From NCBI GenBank assembly GCA_020628855.1, contig JAHDEL010000036.1, positions 1 through 34,549 of the forward strand: a stretch of DNA of 34,549 nucleotides, written 5' to 3'. Both the position numbers and the translations under genes were made by a program. This document shows, piece after piece, positions 14,818-23,294 of the stretch. The notes under the pieces were generated by a model. That model was given only the letters and a program-made list of their open reading frames with translations, searched no databases and was not told the DNA's origin. Every line of letters begins with the position of its first letter. Within the stretch, counting starts at the first letter, position 1. This DNA is from Saprospiraceae bacterium (GTDB taxonomy: Bacteria > Bacteroidota > Bacteroidia > Chitinophagales > Saprospiraceae).

Positions 14818-17772
14818 ATGTTATTCAAAAGATATTCGATTTTCATAATCATACTTTCGTGGGTTTGCTCAATCAACGTCATTCTTGCTGAGCAAAAGCC
14901 AACCTTTGATCACCTTACTATTGAAAATGGATTATTGCATAATGCAGTTAATGACATCTTGATTGACTCCTTTGGCTATGTATGGATAGCGACAAATAAT
15001 GGCTTGAATCGGTATGATGGTCACGAACTACTCGCTCTCCAAGAAGGCAGTCCCACTAGCCCCGACTTCAAAGGAAGACGCATCACAGCTTTACTCGAAG
15101 ATCATAGTGGTAACATATGGGTTGGTACTGGAAATTCTGGCGTGAATGTTAAATATTTTGATGAGGATGTATTTGTCAACCTGTCTTCAAATAGTGTATT
15201 TGCTAGCCTCAACAAATCTGAGATCTACTCGATATATGAAGATAGTCATCATAGAATTTGGTTTTGTACTCTAAATGCTGGATTATTCAGTTACGATCCA
15301 AGCAAAGATCAATTACAACACTATACATCCGAGAATAGTAGGTTAAGCAGTAACGCGGTATCTGGAATAACTGAAGATGACCTTGGTCAACTCTGGATAG
15401 TCACATCTTCCCAAATCCTTCAGTCAATACAACTCGATAACACAATTGTAGATTTTGATAATGCTGAGCTTTCAAACCGTTTTGTAGGCTATAGAAAACA
15501 AATTAAAAGTCAGAATGATACACTTTGGATAGCTACGGAAGGTGGAGGACTTTTCCAAATTGATCTCGCCACTAAGGCTTACAAGAATTACACTATCGAA
15601 AACGGACTTTCTTCCAATGTAATACGAGATTTGGAATTAGTCGATTCGATCGTCTATGCTGCTTCTGATGGAGGAGGGTTGAATGTCTTGAATCTCAAAA
15701 ATGGATTACTCTCGACAATTTGGAAGAATACCAATCACATTGAGGCTCTCAATTCTAATGCATTATTATGCCTCACATCACAAGAGAATAAAAGTCTCTG
15801 GATCGGTACTTACAATGGTGGGGTCAATTACAGCAACAAAGAAAGTATAAGATTTGAGCATTTTGGGATAGGAATTGATGGATTTAATTCTTCATCTGAA
15901 TCTATCCTTGCAATACTTGAGCTAGAGCCAAACAACTTATTGATGAGTACTGATGGAGGAGGGTTGATTTTTAGAGGCGAATCTCAAGAAATAGCATCTG
16001 ACTATAAACCTATTTTGAATAGAGACGGCGAAGTTGTCAAAACTCTGTATAAAGATAGTGGTGGTAATTTGTGGTTAGGAGCATTTGGGCAGGGATTGCG
16101 TAGATATGACAAGACAACAAAACAAACTACCACGGTAAATAGTAGTTTGGATAATAGTCCAATATATAATATTTGGACTATTGATGAAGCAAATAATGGT
16201 GATCTTATCCTCGGAACATATGGAGCAGGTTTATGGAAGTATATTCGAGAGAAGCAAGAACTCTTGCCGTTCCCTTTATCTGATTACGGTATCGAAGCGA
16301 TATCAGGAAATATTTCCAAGGTGCTCATTGATTCTCAAGAGAATATATGGATAGGTACGGATAATACAGGTGTTGTATGCTTAAGATCTGATAACTCGCA
16401 TTCTAAATTTCAAACAGAATCTGATCAAGGTCTTAGTGATAATGAGATAAGGACCATCTTCGAGGATGATGATGGTGCAATTTGGGTAGGATCAGATGGA
16501 GGAGGAGTAAGTAAATGGCTGAATAGCCAAAAAGCCTTCACCATAACCAAAGATGATGGGTTAGTATCAAATAATGTCATGGGTATAACTCAAGATCAAG
16601 AGTCCAATATCTGGGTGTCGACTATTTCAGGAGTATCCATTTTATCTCCTGAAGGGTTGTTGTTGAATAGCTTTAATTTCAGAGGTAAACAAGTCAATCA
16701 ATTTAATCAAGATGCCATACTCACAACTTCCGAAAGTAAAATAGTTATAGGCGGAATTAAGGGATTGCATAGTCTGTATGTTTCCGATCTCAGTGATAGA
16801 GTAGCTAACTCCAGAGTTCAAATCTCTGGAATCAAAGTATTAGATGAAGTGTTGCAGAAAGGGGTAAATATTGATGGTATTGAACCCATTGAATATCCAA
16901 TTCATGCGTTAGAGACTCTGACACTGCCATTCAAGTTGAATTCAATTTCAGTTGACTTCACAAGTTTTGACTTTAGTCAAGCATCTCCAAATCCCTACCT
17001 CTATAGATTATTACCAATTCAAGAAGAATGGAGAGAGCTAGCGAGCACCAAGAATTCTGTTGTTTTCAACAATTTACAATCAGGGACCTTCGAACTGCAA
17101 ATTAAAAGAGGGGATGGATTAGACAGTCTTGAAATCAAGGTGAGTCCACCATTCTATCAAACTTGGTGGTTCAGATTGTTAATTGGCTTGATTTTGATTG
17201 CATTACTTTTTGCTTATATCAACTTTTCTGAAAGACGTCAAAAAGAATTGCATGATCAAAAATTGGAGAAAGCAAGAAGTGAAATCCTCTCATTAAATAA
17301 TGAGAAGCTGGAAGCTGAATTAGATGCCCAAAATACTAAGCTACTATTATCATCAACTCAAATGGCTCAGAAGAATAGCATGCTAATCGAGGTTAAATCA
17401 ATGCTCTCATCGAATCTTGATAAAACTGACCCAAATATCAGAGCAACTATTAGAAAGATTGAAAGTGAATTAAGAGCAAATGACTATTGGAGTGAATTCA
17501 ATAACTATTTTGAAAAAATTGATAAAAGATTTACAAATGCCTTAGTTCAGAAGTTTCCTCAATTAACAAAGAATGACCTCAGGATATGTGGTTTAATCAA
17601 GCTAAATATGTCTACAAAGGAAATTGCTTCGATTCTGAATATTTCGCTTCGTGGAGTAGAAAAAGCAAAATATAGGCTTAAGAAACGTCTAGAATTAGAA
17701 CAAGAGCAATCTCTAGACACATTTATTATAGGTTTTCGAAGTGAAAAGAATCAAAGCTCTAATCTCGGCTAA
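14818..17772 (+). CDS. Membrane-spanning propeller sensor with C-terminal LuxR-type HTH (no kinase)
   Basis: A 984-residue sensor-regulator. A signal peptide (1-24) is followed by two-component-regulator propeller repeats to about residue 640, seen as repeated blade motifs such as DSFGYVWIATNNGLNRYD, GNIWVGTGNSG and AIWVGSDGGGVSKW. Next comes a Y_Y_Y-like segment (LPFKLNSISVDF, NPYLYRLLP, FELQIKRGDG), one transmembrane helix at about 784-802, a coiled coil at about 803-860, and a C-terminal helix-turn-helix (TKNDLRICGLIKLNMSTKEI, then SLRGVEKAKYRLKKRL, about 918-968). No histidine-kinase or receiver domain is present, so this is a one-component transmembrane regulator rather than a hybrid kinase. 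It lies directly downstream of the adhesin terminator. Ligand and targets are unknown; in Bacteroidota such propellers often sense glycans or surface signals. Confidence 0.9.
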   Translation: MLFKRYSIFIIILSWVCSINVILAEQKPTFDHLTIENGLLHNAVNDILIDSFGYVWIATNNGLNRYDGHELLALQEGSPTSPDFKGRRITALLEDHSGNIWVGTGNSGVNVKYFDEDVFVNLSSNSVFASLNKSEIYSIYEDSHHRIWFCTLNAGLFSYDPSKDQLQHYTSENSRLSSNAVSGITEDDLGQLWIVTSSQILQSIQLDNTIVDFDNAELSNRFVGYRKQIKSQNDTLWIATEGGGLFQIDLATKAYKNYTIENGLSSNVIRDLELVDSIVYAASDGGGLNVLNLKNGLLSTIWKNTNHIEALNSNALLCLTSQENKSLWIGTYNGGVNYSNKESIRFEHFGIGIDGFNSSSESILAILELEPNNLLMSTDGGGLIFRGESQEIASDYKPILNRDGEVVKTLYKDSGGNLWLGAFGQGLRRYDKTTKQTTTVNSSLDNSPIYNIWTIDEANNGDLILGTYGAGLWKYIREKQELLPFPLSDYGIEAISGNISKVLIDSQENIWIGTDNTGVVCLRSDNSHSKFQTESDQGLSDNEIRTIFEDDDGAIWVGSDGGGVSKWLNSQKAFTITKDDGLVSNNVMGITQDQESNIWVSTISGVSILSPEGLLLNSFNFRGKQVNQFNQDAILTTSESKIVIGGIKGLHSLYVSDLSDRVANSRVQISGIKVLDEVLQKGVNIDGIEPIEYPIHALETLTLPFKLNSISVDFTSFDFSQASPNPYLYRLLPIQEEWRELASTKNSVVFNNLQSGTFELQIKRGDGLDSLEIKVSPPFYQTWWFRLLIGLILIALLFAYINFSERRQKELHDQKLEKARSEILSLNNEKLEAELDAQNTKLLLSSTQMAQKNSMLIEVKSMLSSNLDKTDPNIRATIRKIESELRANDYWSEFNNYFEKIDKRFTNALVQKFPQLTKNDLRICGLIKLNMSTKEIASILNISLRGVEKAKYRLKKRLELEQEQSLDTFIIGFRSEKNQSSNLG

Positions 17773-17954
17773 ACTCTGTATAAGACATACAACACTGTCG
17801 TACTAATGTCTAGAATGCAGCTGCATACTTGTCGTAAGCTTCCGAGTAAATTACACCTCAAGAACAAAAGAACATAAAACATAAAAAACTCTGGGAAGAA
17901 CTTATATTGAGCTCAGAATCATTGAGTAATCCCAATGACTAATTAAAGTATATT
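17773..17954. promoter_or_regulatory. Intergenic region upstream of the GH3 gene
   Basis: This 182-base gap has no exact TAnnTTTG element and no clear terminator for the preceding regulator. It contains two direct copies of TGTCGTA (17796-17802 and 17830-17836) placed around a perfect 12-bp palindrome ATGCAGCTGCAT (17815-17826). Nearer the gene is a short stem TCATTG/CAATGA (17919-17938) without a T run. The direct repeats plus palindrome could be a regulator site; this is inference only. Confidence 0.35.
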
Positions 17955-20207
17955 ATGCAGAGACAATACGCATTTTTCATCTTGCTTCTAAGTATTCTTA
18001 TTTCATGCAAGCCTACAATGAGCCAGATGAGTTCTATAGATGATAAGGTTGATCAATTATTGCAAAAGATGACCTTAGAAGAGAAGATTGGGCAAATGAA
18101 TCAATATTCAAGCTTTTATGATATTACAGGACCAGCACCCAAAGATGGCTCTGCAAAAACCAGATATGATCAAGTCAAAAGTGGTCAAGTAGGCTCAATG
18201 TTAAATGTCCTCGGAACTGAACAGATAAGAAAACTGCAACAAATTGCAGTAGAAGAGTCTCGACTAGGCATTCCTCTCATCTTTGGATATGATGTCATCC
18301 ACGGTTACAAGACGCTGACCCCTATACCCTTAGCCGAGACGGCAAGCTGGGATTTAGAAGCAATAGAGATGAGTGCAAGAAATGCAGCCAAAGAAGCAGC
18401 TGCAGCCGGAATAAATTGGACTTTCGCGCCTATGGTTGATATTTCAAGAGATGCAAGATGGGGCAGAGTGATGGAAGGAGCAGGCGAAGATACCTATTTA
18501 GGTTGCAGAGTAGCGGAGGCTCGTGTCAGGGGTTTTCAAGGAGATGATTTGAATTCTACTTCTAGCATTGCTGCAACTGCGAAGCATTTTGCTGGCTATG
18601 GTTTCGCTGAGTCTGGTAAAGATTATAATACTGCTGATGTCGGTTTATCCACATTGTATAATGTGATTTTACCACCTTTCAAAGCCGCTATGGATGCTGG
18701 AGTAAGAACATTTATGAACTCGTTCAATGAACTGAATGGCATTCCTGCAACAGGTGATGTGTTTCTTCAAAGAGATATTCTGAAAGGAGAGTGGGGGTTT
18801 GATGGATTTGTTGTTTCTGATTGGGGATCGATAACTGAGATGCAAGATCATGGTTATGCAGCCAATGGTAGAGAAGCTTCTAAGCTTGCTGCAATCGCTG
18901 GATCAGATATGGACATGGAATCAAGCTTATATGTAGAACACCTCAAAGATTTGGTAGAATCAGGTGATGTTGATGAGACATTAATTAATGATGCTGCTCG
19001 CAGAATTTTGAAGGTGAAGTACGAGTTGGGACTATTTGATGACCCATATAAATATTGTGATGCTAGCAGAGAGAAATCTATTATTGGAAATGATGAAATG
19101 TTGGCAGGAAGCTTAGAGATGGCATTAAAATCAATAGTACTTCTCAAAAATGAGAATGGTGTCCTACCATTGGCCAAGTCTGGCAAGAACATCGCAGTCA
19201 TAGGCCAATTAGCAAATGATAAAAATAGTCCACTTGGTAACTGGAGAGGTCATGTTGATGCTAATACTGCTATTTCTGTACTCGAAGGGCTACAGTCACA
19301 TTCTACTAACACCTATACCTATGAGCAAGGAGTCAAGCTCTTTGATGGAGAAGAGTCATTCATTAGACATATCAACGTAAATACAACTGATGACTCTGGA
19401 ATCGATGAGGCCGTTGCAGCTGCAAAAGGAAGCGATGTTGTAATCATGGTGTTAGGAGAGCATGGCTACATGTCTGGTGAGGGTAGAAGTCGTGCAAATA
19501 TTAATCTACCAGGATTCCAACAGGAGCTTCTTGAAAGAGTACATAGCGTTAATGAAAATATCATCCTTGTTTTGATGAATGGTAGGCCATTAGCTTTAGA
19601 TTGGGCTGATAAAAATATTAATACCATTGTAGAAGCTTGGCATTTAGGTTCGAGATCAGGAGATGCCATTGCTCAAGTTTTATTCGGTGATTATAATCCA
19701 TCTGGAAAACTTCCAGTTACATTTCCAAGAGATGTTAACCAAGTCCCGCTTTACTACAATTACAAAAACACTGGAAGACCTGGTCCAATTGAAATGGTGT
19801 TTTGGTCTCATTATTCTGACCAATCTAATGACCCTTTATATCCTTTCGGATATGGTCTAAGTTATACTACTTTTGAATATTCCAATCTCAATGTTGCTGA
19901 ATCTTCAGATGGGCTAAGAGTATCTGTTACTTTGTCAAATACTGGTAAGTACACAGGAGAAGAAGTTGTACAATGCTATATCAGAGATAAATTTGCCTCA
20001 GTAACTAGACCGGTGAAAGAGCTGAAAGGATTTAAAAAACTTGGATTGGAAGCTGGAGAATCTCAAGAAGTTGTCATAAATCTCAGCAAGGCTGATCTCA
20101 GCTTTTACAATAATCAAGGTAAATTGATTTTTGAGCCAGGTGAATTTGAGATTATGGTCGGAGGAAACTCAGCAGATGTATTGGTCGAGACAATCGAAAT
20201 GAAATAA
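17955..20207 (+). CDS. bglX: Glycoside hydrolase family 3 beta-glucosidase (BglX-like), lipoprotein
   Basis: Cleaves terminal beta-D-glucosyl residues from oligosaccharides in the envelope. The 750-residue protein matches periplasmic BglX in length. A signal peptide with lipobox LISC (Cys18) suggests a lipid anchor. The N-terminal GH3 barrel begins with LLQKMTLEEKIGQM and includes FGYDVIHGY, a conserved AKHFAGYG segment, and the nucleophile Asp289 in FVVSDWGS. The second alpha/beta domain carries the SIVLLKNENGVLPL opening and the MSGEGRSR region. A fibronectin type III-like domain closes the protein (GYGLSYTTFEYSNL onward). The stop directly abuts the stop of the convergent RNA methyltransferase. 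The symbol is by similarity; natural substrates may be laminari- or cello-oligosaccharides. Confidence 0.94.
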   Translation: MQRQYAFFILLLSILISCKPTMSQMSSIDDKVDQLLQKMTLEEKIGQMNQYSSFYDITGPAPKDGSAKTRYDQVKSGQVGSMLNVLGTEQIRKLQQIAVEESRLGIPLIFGYDVIHGYKTLTPIPLAETASWDLEAIEMSARNAAKEAAAAGINWTFAPMVDISRDARWGRVMEGAGEDTYLGCRVAEARVRGFQGDDLNSTSSIAATAKHFAGYGFAESGKDYNTADVGLSTLYNVILPPFKAAMDAGVRTFMNSFNELNGIPATGDVFLQRDILKGEWGFDGFVVSDWGSITEMQDHGYAANGREASKLAAIAGSDMDMESSLYVEHLKDLVESGDVDETLINDAARRILKVKYELGLFDDPYKYCDASREKSIIGNDEMLAGSLEMALKSIVLLKNENGVLPLAKSGKNIAVIGQLANDKNSPLGNWRGHVDANTAISVLEGLQSHSTNTYTYEQGVKLFDGEESFIRHINVNTTDDSGIDEAVAAAKGSDVVIMVLGEHGYMSGEGRSRANINLPGFQQELLERVHSVNENIILVLMNGRPLALDWADKNINTIVEAWHLGSRSGDAIAQVLFGDYNPSGKLPVTFPRDVNQVPLYYNYKNTGRPGPIEMVFWSHYSDQSNDPLYPFGYGLSYTTFEYSNLNVAESSDGLRVSVTLSNTGKYTGEEVVQCYIRDKFASVTRPVKELKGFKKLGLEAGESQEVVINLSKADLSFYNNQGKLIFEPGEFEIMVGGNSADVLVETIEMK

Positions 20208-20948
20208 TTATTTACTTAGAAGATGGGAGCATAAAATACCACAACTGACACTTGCATTTAATGACTCAGCATGCCCTATTTGAGGGATTGTTAACAATGA
20301 GTTTGCAGATGCAATAATATCAGGCTGAGGTCCCTTGCCTTCATTCCCAATCACGATAATGCCATTCTTGGGAGCTTCAAAACTAGATAATGGCTGTCCA
20401 TTCAAATCGGCAACAAGAATTGGTTTGGTATTATGTTGAATAATCAATTCTTCAAAGGATTGTTGAACAACATTTACTCTAGTAAAACTTCCCATTGTAG
20501 CTTGAATGACTTTTGTGTTGTCAAGCTGGGCTGATTGAGCAGATAAGGAAACTAAGGAAATACCAAACCAATCAGCTATTCTAATGATAGTACCTACATT
20601 ACCTGGATCCTGAACTCCGTCAAGGTGAATAACCCAATCCTCAGAGTATGTACACTTGACATCAAAATCCTTGTCAATAACGAGTAATATTTCATCAGAG
20701 TGAGATAGCTTACTCAGCGATTTGATAGTTTTTTTATTTGTATGAATTACTTTCTGCGAATCAATACTCCCGGATTGTTTTCTTCTCCATTCCTCAGTGC
20801 AAATGATGAATTCGACTGCATCAGGTATTGTAGCTAGCACTTCTCCACAAGATTTACTGCCTTCAACAAGAATTTTCGCATACTTTTGTCTATACTTCCG
20901 TTGATGTAGTGATCTAATGTATTTCTTTATTGTATTTGTTAATTCCAT
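20208..20948 (-). CDS. SpoU/TrmH-family RNA 2'-O-methyltransferase
   Basis: An S-adenosylmethionine-dependent methyltransferase of rRNA or tRNA with the SPOUT trefoil knot. The three SpoU motifs are visible: DGVQDPGNVGTIIRIADWFG (motif 1 with the catalytic Arg), IVIGNEGKGP (motif 2) and IPQIGHAESLNASVSCGI (motif 3). The N-terminal part from LHQRKYRQKYAKILVEGSK is the substrate-binding domain common in RlmB/TsnR-like members. I chose the ATG at 20948 (246 residues): an exact -7 motif TATCTTTG at 20976-20983 would lie over the upstream ATG at 20978, and the shorter form begins with the usual ELTNTIKKYIRSL. It is divergent from tamL with 18 bases between starts. Which RNA is modified cannot be told. 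Confidence 0.9.
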   Translation of the reverse strand: MELTNTIKKYIRSLHQRKYRQKYAKILVEGSKSCGEVLATIPDAVEFIICTEEWRRKQSGSIDSQKVIHTNKKTIKSLSKLSHSDEILLVIDKDFDVKCTYSEDWVIHLDGVQDPGNVGTIIRIADWFGISLVSLSAQSAQLDNTKVIQATMGSFTRVNVVQQSFEELIIQHNTKPILVADLNGQPLSSFEAPKNGIIVIGNEGKGPQPDIIASANSLLTIPQIGHAESLNASVSCGILCSHLLSK

Positions 20949-20966
20949 GAAGTGCAAACTCATCAA

Positions 20967-23294
20967 ATGAGACTTCAAAGATATTTCTTTTATATTCTTC
21001 TAGTAAGTTGTTGCTACAGTTGCAGCACAGCTAAGTATTTGCAGGATGATGAAACATGGTTAAGAAAGAATACGATCAAATTTGAAGAATCCAAATCAGC
21101 AAGAGATATTGCTTATCTCAGATATGAGTTAGAAGGTCTCTATGAACAGATTCCAAACTCACGTTACTTTTTAGTCCCCAGTCGCTATTATTATTATCGT
21201 AATATTCAAGAAGATGACACTCTGTGGTATAATCGTTGGATCCAAAAGAATGTTGCTGAAGAGCCTGCAATCTATCAAACACAATTGACAGAGCAGACTA
21301 GAGATAACATACAGAAGTTCTTAGTAAATAAAAAAGGATTTTACAAAGCTTCTGTTGATACTACTACACAGACCTTGGGCAACGACACTTATGTCAATTA
21401 TGTAGTCGATTTAGGAGAGCGGTATGTCACGAAGTCGATGTTGTATTATGGTGATGATAATGCTGTGATTTCACTCTTAGTGGAAAATAAAGAGGACACC
21501 TATATCAAACCAGGTGTCCCTATCGATGCATTGACCTTTGATTTGGAGAAACAACGCATCATCAGCTTACTACAAAACAGTGGATACGCAGATTTTAACG
21601 CTAATTATATTGACATCAAAGGTGATAGCACTGTCGTAAAGAATGAGGTAGAAATATTCATTGAAATAAAGACACCGCTAGATACAGACCGTCATACTAA
21701 ATACAATATTGGAAGTATCAATGTCTATACCGATCACACTGAGTTGAGTACAACTATAAAAGGCTCCTCAGCAACCAAGGAGCTGGATGGTGTGAGATAT
21801 CATAGGAACTCAGATTCTTATATAGTCAAACCCAATGTGTTACATAAGAAAGTGTTATTCAGGTCAGGTACATTTTACAATAAAGAAGAGTACTACAGAA
21901 CAATACAGAATCTAGGTGACCTGTCAGCATATAAGTTTGTAAGAATAGAACCTAAAATTAATGACAGCTTGGATCATGTTATTGACTATAATATATTCTT
22001 GACCCCCGAAACACACAAGTGGGTTTCGGATATTGGCAACGATGTCTTCTATAGTACGGTAAATAGTATCTCTCGAAGACAAGTAGGATTTAGTTTGGGG
22101 GGAAGCTTGCTCAATAGGAATGCTTTTGGTGGGTCTGAAGCCTATACCTTGAATGCAGAAGCAGGAGTTGAATTTAACATTGATCAAGGTATACAAACAA
22201 ATACTTTGTCCTTTTCGCTACAGAATAATCTCGAGATACCGAGGTATGTAGATATCCTTGGGACATTCAAGGGATTAAATATTTTTGGATTAGTGGACGA
22301 TGATACATATGCATCTATCCGGAATAAGGCCAAAACTGAAATTGGAGTTGGAGGGTCATTTCAAAGAATAATTGATCTCTTTGATGTTACATCCTTATCA
22401 GCATCTTACGGGTTTGATTTTAATTCAAGTAAGAGACGGATACGTTTTAGACAATTTGGGGTAGGGTTGTTTCTGTATGATATCAAACCGCCATTTAGAG
22501 TTGTATTACAAGACAAACCCTTGATTGAAAAGAGTCTTGAAAGCAATCTCTTTACAGGGATACTCTTCAATGAGTTTGCTGTAATCACTCAGACTCCTAA
22601 GAATAGAAAAGGAGTGAGTACTTCTTTATTGGCTAGTCTAGAGACGAGCGGATTAGAAGTAGCCTTAGTCAATAGTATTTTGAGCAGGACTCCTTGGCAA
22701 GTTACAGATAGTATCGATTTTGCTAATTTCCTAAAATTTTCTCTTGACGGTAGGTATTACAAAGAGTTTAATAAACGTAACTCGGTTGCTATGCGAGGGT
22801 TTTTTGGTATTGCATTACCATATTATAATGATCCTGCAGTACCTTTTGTTAAGCAGTTTTATGTAGGTGGGCCAAATGGGATTAGAGCATGGCAAGCGCG
22901 TGAACTCGGACCTGGTGCTTATATAGAGACAACACCTGTTGATAATGGCTTATTCTACCAATCAGGAGACCTCAAATTAGAAGTCAATCTTGAGTATAGA
23001 ACTGATCTATTCTATGTTTTCGAAGGAGCCTTATTTATTGATGCAGGTAATGTTTGGACTTTATCTAGCGATAGTGGTAGGCCAGGAAGCAGATTTAGTT
23101 CTGATTTTATTAATCAGATTGCTGTGGGTGCAGGCTATGGTATCCGGATAGATTTTAATTACTTTAATATCCGATTTGACTTCGGATATAAGATACTTAA
23201 TCCGTACAAAGATGATGATGGCAGTAGGTTAATGATAGGGAAAAAGCAAGGAGTACTAGGTAATGTTAATGTAGCTATAAACTATCCATTCTAA
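20967..23294 (+). CDS. tamL: TamL: BamA/TamA-family outer-membrane lipoprotein
   Basis: An Omp85 barrel protein of the Bacteroidota lipoprotein type, thought to work with the periplasm-spanning TamB in moving proteins or lipids to the outer membrane. Counting from the ATG at 20967 it is 775 residues. A short signal peptide leads to lipobox cysteines (residues 15-19) and the typical CSTAKYLQDDETWL. POTRA-like repeats follow (for example KGFYKASVDTTTQ, then YVVDLGERYVTKSMLYY), and the C-terminal half is the surface-antigen barrel with GPNGIRAWQARELGPGAY, ALFIDAGNVW and VGAGYGIRIDFNYFNIRFDF. An upstream ATG at 20952 adds 5 residues. The neighbouring SpoU methyltransferase fits Bacteroidota tam loci, but no tamB follows. 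It overlaps the convergent kinase by 4 bases. Confidence 0.9.
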   Translation: MRLQRYFFYILLVSCCYSCSTAKYLQDDETWLRKNTIKFEESKSARDIAYLRYELEGLYEQIPNSRYFLVPSRYYYYRNIQEDDTLWYNRWIQKNVAEEPAIYQTQLTEQTRDNIQKFLVNKKGFYKASVDTTTQTLGNDTYVNYVVDLGERYVTKSMLYYGDDNAVISLLVENKEDTYIKPGVPIDALTFDLEKQRIISLLQNSGYADFNANYIDIKGDSTVVKNEVEIFIEIKTPLDTDRHTKYNIGSINVYTDHTELSTTIKGSSATKELDGVRYHRNSDSYIVKPNVLHKKVLFRSGTFYNKEEYYRTIQNLGDLSAYKFVRIEPKINDSLDHVIDYNIFLTPETHKWVSDIGNDVFYSTVNSISRRQVGFSLGGSLLNRNAFGGSEAYTLNAEAGVEFNIDQGIQTNTLSFSLQNNLEIPRYVDILGTFKGLNIFGLVDDDTYASIRNKAKTEIGVGGSFQRIIDLFDVTSLSASYGFDFNSSKRRIRFRQFGVGLFLYDIKPPFRVVLQDKPLIEKSLESNLFTGILFNEFAVITQTPKNRKGVSTSLLASLETSGLEVALVNSILSRTPWQVTDSIDFANFLKFSLDGRYYKEFNKRNSVAMRGFFGIALPYYNDPAVPFVKQFYVGGPNGIRAWQARELGPGAYIETTPVDNGLFYQSGDLKLEVNLEYRTDLFYVFEGALFIDAGNVWTLSSDSGRPGSRFSSDFINQIAVGAGYGIRIDFNYFNIRFDFGYKILNPYKDDDGSRLMIGKKQGVLGNVNVAINYPF
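20976..20983 (-). promoter_or_regulatory. Candidate -7 element for the RNA methyltransferase
   Basis: The reverse strand reads TATCTTTG, an exact TAnnTTTG match, 27 bases before the ATG at 20948 and inside the 5' end of tamL. No good -33 element is visible. If used, it rules out the longer start at 20978. Confidence 0.35.

Noticed and set aside
14818-17772. Hybrid two-component histidine kinase
   Set aside because: The propeller and Y_Y_Y domains suggest it, but there is no H box, ATP-binding box or receiver domain; the C-terminus is an HTH only.
17919-17938. Stem TCATTG/CAATGA as a terminator for the propeller regulator
   Set aside because: Six base pairs, an 8-base loop and no following T run; too weak.
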